From: Spirochaetaceae bacterium
Lineage (GTDB): Bacteria > Spirochaetota > Spirochaetia > Treponematales > Breznakiellaceae
DNA length: 8,736 nucleotides
Reading direction: 5' to 3'
Assembly: GCA_031257075.1 (NCBI GenBank)
Contig: JAIRPM010000110.1
Span: 1-8,736 of the forward strand
The notes below the pieces were generated by a model. That model worked only from the letters and a program-made list of their open reading frames with translations, was not told the DNA's origin and made no database searches. A program made the position numbers and the translations under genes. The stretch's first letter is position 1. The number at the start of each line of letters is the position of its first letter. Positions 6,697 to 8,736 of this stretch are shown piece by piece.

Positions 6697-7925
6697 AACT
6701 GATATCAGGAAATGAATGTTCTCTCTATATACACATTCCTTTTTGCCTGCAAAAATGTGATTACTGCGCGTTTTACTCACTGTCTGATTCGGCACATCTT
6801 TATTCAAAATATATTGATGTACTGTTATTTGATATAAAGTCACAAATTGATTTTTTTTCTGTAAGCCATATACCAACAATATATATCGGCGGTGGTACTC
6901 CCTCTCTATTGCCTGCTCATTATATGGAACGTTTTTTATCCGCTTTGACAGATATGCTGCCAAACAAACCGCATGAATGGACCGTAGAAGTAAATCCTGA
7001 AACTGTTACGGAAGATTTTTTGCGTGTTTGCGCTGAATATGGCGTTACAAGAATAAGCGCGGGAATTCAAACAATGCATGAACCTTCCCGCAAAGCGCTG
7101 GGGCGGATGGGGGAAACAGCGCGTATACGGCAAAGCCTTGATAACATTATCCGGTACTTTGGCCAAAATTTTTCTGTGGATATTATAAGTGGTCTGCCCT
7201 ATTCAAATAAACGTATACTCGAAAATGATATACATTATTTAGCCTCACTGGGCGCGGTAAATGTTTCATTGTATGACCTTACAATCGAAAAAGACACTCC
7301 TTTGTACAACAAAGAGAAGAAGGGGTTTCCTGGGCTGCCCGGGCAGGATGAAGCCTGCGAACTTTGGCTTTTTGGCCGCGACCTGCTCATTCAAAACGGG
7401 TATCGGCAATACGAAGTGTCTAATTTTTCCCGTGACGGCTTTTGCTGTGAACACAATCTCCGGTATTGGCGGATGCAAAATTGGCTTGGGGCGGGCCCTT
7501 CGGCGAGCGGTACCATAATATATGGAAACGGCAAACTGGGAGAGGGGAAGCGCTATACCGGTCTTTCTGATGCGGCATTTTATACGGCCGTTTCCCTTAC
7601 GTCGAACCCACACATTCCTTTTGTACATCGGCCTCTGTATAAGCATGAGACGCTTTCCCGCGCGGTACTAATAGAAGAAAGTATTTTTATGGGCTTTCGC
7701 ACCACATACGGCCCGGATGAACGTCTTTTTGAACAGCGTTTCGGCTGCGCTCTTGCCGGATTTATTCCACAGACAATAGAAGTTTGGCACGACAAAGGAT
7801 TACTGCGGCCGTCCAATCCTCTTGCGCTTACAATAGATGGACTTGCTTTCCTCAACCGTTTTCTTAATGAAGCGCTGTTGGAATTGTCCGACCATACGCC
7901 TTATAAGCGCCTAATTGTCCGCTAA
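6675..7925 (+). CDS. hemW: Radical SAM heme chaperone HemW
   Basis: This is a HemW-type radical SAM protein. Family members bind heme and an iron-sulphur cluster and are thought to deliver heme to membrane targets; older annotations call them oxygen-independent coproporphyrinogen oxidase. The 416 residues contain the 4Fe-4S motif CxxxCxxC (C24, C28, C31, followed by AFYS), the SAM-binding GGGTPS (72-77), EVNPET (105-110), and the HNLRYW motif (260-265) characteristic of HemW. The usual His of LGRxH is Gly146 here (LGRMG). Treponemes generally lack full heme synthesis, so if the host is one, the protein would handle imported heme or do something else. The ATG lies inside prmC, with AGGG (6667-6670) four bases upstream. 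It is the last gene of the run. Confidence 0.92.
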   Translation: MGIVKNLELISGNECSLYIHIPFCLQKCDYCAFYSLSDSAHLYSKYIDVLLFDIKSQIDFFSVSHIPTIYIGGGTPSLLPAHYMERFLSALTDMLPNKPHEWTVEVNPETVTEDFLRVCAEYGVTRISAGIQTMHEPSRKALGRMGETARIRQSLDNIIRYFGQNFSVDIISGLPYSNKRILENDIHYLASLGAVNVSLYDLTIEKDTPLYNKEKKGFPGLPGQDEACELWLFGRDLLIQNGYRQYEVSNFSRDGFCCEHNLRYWRMQNWLGAGPSASGTIIYGNGKLGEGKRYTGLSDAAFYTAVSLTSNPHIPFVHRPLYKHETLSRAVLIEESIFMGFRTTYGPDERLFEQRFGCALAGFIPQTIEVWHDKGLLRPSNPLALTIDGLAFLNRFLNEALLELSDHTPYKRLIVR

Positions 7926-7929
7926 ATAA

Positions 7930-7966
7930 AAGGCAGGAAACCTGCTGTGTGCGGGTTTCCTGCCTT
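7930..7966. terminator. Strong hairpin terminator between convergent genes
   Basis: Bases 7930-7945 pair with 7951-7966 in a 16-bp stem (13 continuous Watson-Crick pairs, then one G-T and two more pairs) around loop TGTGT. It starts five bases after the hemW stop. The T-rich tail is better on the minus strand (TTTTATTT) than on the plus strand (AGTTGTTCTT). It should therefore stop transcription from the DUF6273 gene well and from hemW at least partly. Confidence 0.85.
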
Positions 7967-7984
7967 AGTTGTTCTTGGGGGAAG

Positions 7985-8023
7985 CGCTGACTAGAGTTAA
8001 TTTAATCAGCGTTGCCTTAGGTT
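7985..8023. repeat. Dispersed hairpin repeat, copy 2
   Basis: CGCTGA (7985-7990) and TCAGCG (8006-8011) are inverted arms around a 15-base spacer. The core TTTAATCAGCGTT (8001-8013) is identical to copy 1 at 2259-2271, and the following tail GCCTTAGGTT matches copy 1 with one gap. The element runs into the stop codon (8022-8024, complement) of the minus-strand gene to its right, so it forms that gene's immediate 3' flank, between the coding end and the terminator. Confidence 0.65.
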
Positions 8024-8736
8024 ACTTTACAGCGAATGCGGGAGCGCAGCCGGCCATCTCACTCGCATATTTGTATCCGACATTGTTAGGATGGACAGCA
8101 CAGAAGGAATTTGCCTCATAGGGGGATGCTAATCGATACACTTCAGATTTTGCCCTGGAGGAATAGGAGCCATAATACGCAAAATACCCCTGGTTGGCAT
8201 CTGATTCAAAACTGGAAGCGCTCCAGAGGTTAGAGCCCAACATCTCCCGCTCTGTCGGCAGCCAGAGTTTATCTTCTATCGTATCTGCCCCTGTCGCTCC
8301 GGTTCCTTTGTTAGCCACCCTGCGGCTCACTGCCCACACCGCGCTTTCCGGTGCCCCGGCAGCCTGCAATGCCGGCCAGTATTTGCTGGTCAGGTATGTC
8401 CGCATTTCGCTTCCTAGATAGCCGTTAGCGTTGGTATTTGTCGATTCCATGCGAGCCTTTCCGGGGAAATCCTTAAAGTGGAAGATAAGGTGCGGCGTGC
8501 TTGTGCCGTTGCCGTTCTTGTCGTAGTAGGGGTTTATGCCCACTACCATAAGCCGCAGTTTATCGTTCCCCGCATCCGTGTTCGCAAGGATTACAGCGGC
8601 GTTGTTGTTATACGCGGCAACATTAAGCGAACCTAAATTGATATAATCGCCCATCTTGATAGCGCCCAGTTGCCCTCCTGAGGAGTTCACAGTTGCCGTG
8701 CTCTGCGTCTTGATGTATGCGCTAACCGCGTTAAAT
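8022..8736 (-). CDS. DUF6273-type protein, C-terminal part
   Basis: The frame is open to the right edge, so the 237 visible residues are the C-terminal part of a larger protein. A GTG at 8690 could be read as a start, but the upstream codons continue in frame with similar composition and no ribosome-binding site, so I treat it as internal. The segment resembles DUF6273 proteins: an early strand pair (LRLMVVGINPY), LIFHFKDF, YLGSEMRTYL, the hallmark LWLPTEREMLG, then YRLASP where relatives typically show YWLRSP, and a closing CAPAFAVK. The last 70 residues are rich in Tyr, Ser, Asn and Gly, with two cysteines (FCAV and GCAP). The function is unknown; the fold is probably C-type-lectin-like and extracellular, but no signal peptide can be seen. 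It is convergent with hemW, with a terminator and repeat copy 2 downstream. Confidence 0.8.
   Translation of the reverse strand, partial: FNAVSAYIKTQSTATVNSSGGQLGAIKMGDYINLGSLNVAAYNNNAAVILANTDAGNDKLRLMVVGINPYYDKNGNGTSTPHLIFHFKDFPGKARMESTNTNANGYLGSEMRTYLTSKYWPALQAAGAPESAVWAVSRRVANKGTGATGADTIEDKLWLPTEREMLGSNLWSASSFESDANQGYFAYYGSYSSRAKSEVYRLASPYEANSFCAVHPNNVGYKYASEMAGCAPAFAVK

Noticed and set aside
6851..6858. Eight-base homopolymers (T8 in hemW; A8 at 2708-2715 in the TPR gene and 4347-4354 in traB) as phase-variation tracts
   Set aside because: All lie inside intact frames encoding ordinary FF or KK pairs, and the tracts are too short for a confident claim.
8688..8690. GTG at 8690 as start of the DUF6273 gene
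   Set aside because: The frame continues to the window edge with similar protein-like sequence and there is no Shine-Dalgarno, so the gene is more likely cut off by the window.

Overview
The window reads as ordinary bacterial chromosome with a roughly balanced base composition. Gene content and style point to a host-associated spirochaete, most likely a gut-type Treponema. The clues are a loose cysteine lipobox on a TPR lipoprotein, a TraB/PrgY-family membrane protein, a DUF6273-type surface or secreted protein of the sort that forms large families in treponemes, and HemW beside PrmC. This placement is inference from gene content; no rRNA or other decisive marker is present.

Layout. Bases 1-1333 (minus) hold the N-terminal 444 codons of a glycogen debranching enzyme (glgX), which runs off the left edge. 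A 100-bp divergent spacer separates it from rhaD (1434-2237, plus), a full-length zinc-dependent rhamnulose-1-phosphate aldolase. The 127-bp gap 2238-2364 contains copy 1 of a short hairpin-forming dispersed repeat and a good sigma70-like promoter. That promoter appears to drive a tightly packed five-gene run, 2365-7925: TPR lipoprotein, traB-like gene, nudC, prmC, hemW. The gaps are 3, 18 and 0 bases, followed by a 22-base overlap. A strong hairpin terminator (7930-7966) closes the run and also serves the convergent gene from the right. Copy 2 of the repeat (7985-8023) follows and reaches the stop codon of a DUF6273-type protein (8022-8736, minus), whose N-terminus lies beyond the right edge.

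How the genes relate. glgX and rhaD are carbohydrate-catabolic: alpha-1,6 debranching of glycogen, and cleavage of L-rhamnulose 1-phosphate. The five-gene run mixes housekeeping functions: NAD(H) or NAD-capped RNA hydrolysis (NudC), methylation of release-factor glutamine (PrmC) and radical-SAM heme handling (HemW), plus two envelope proteins of unknown role. I see no obvious single pathway in it.

No CRISPR array, tRNA, rRNA, insertion sequence, phage gene or toxin-antitoxin pair is visible, and I do not find a convincing new multi-gene system. The points most worth a second look are the dispersed repeat abutting the DUF6273 gene, the possibly diversified C-terminus of that protein, an unusual NAPY in place of the NPPY motif in PrmC, and two promoters placed so that transcripts would begin almost exactly at the start codon.
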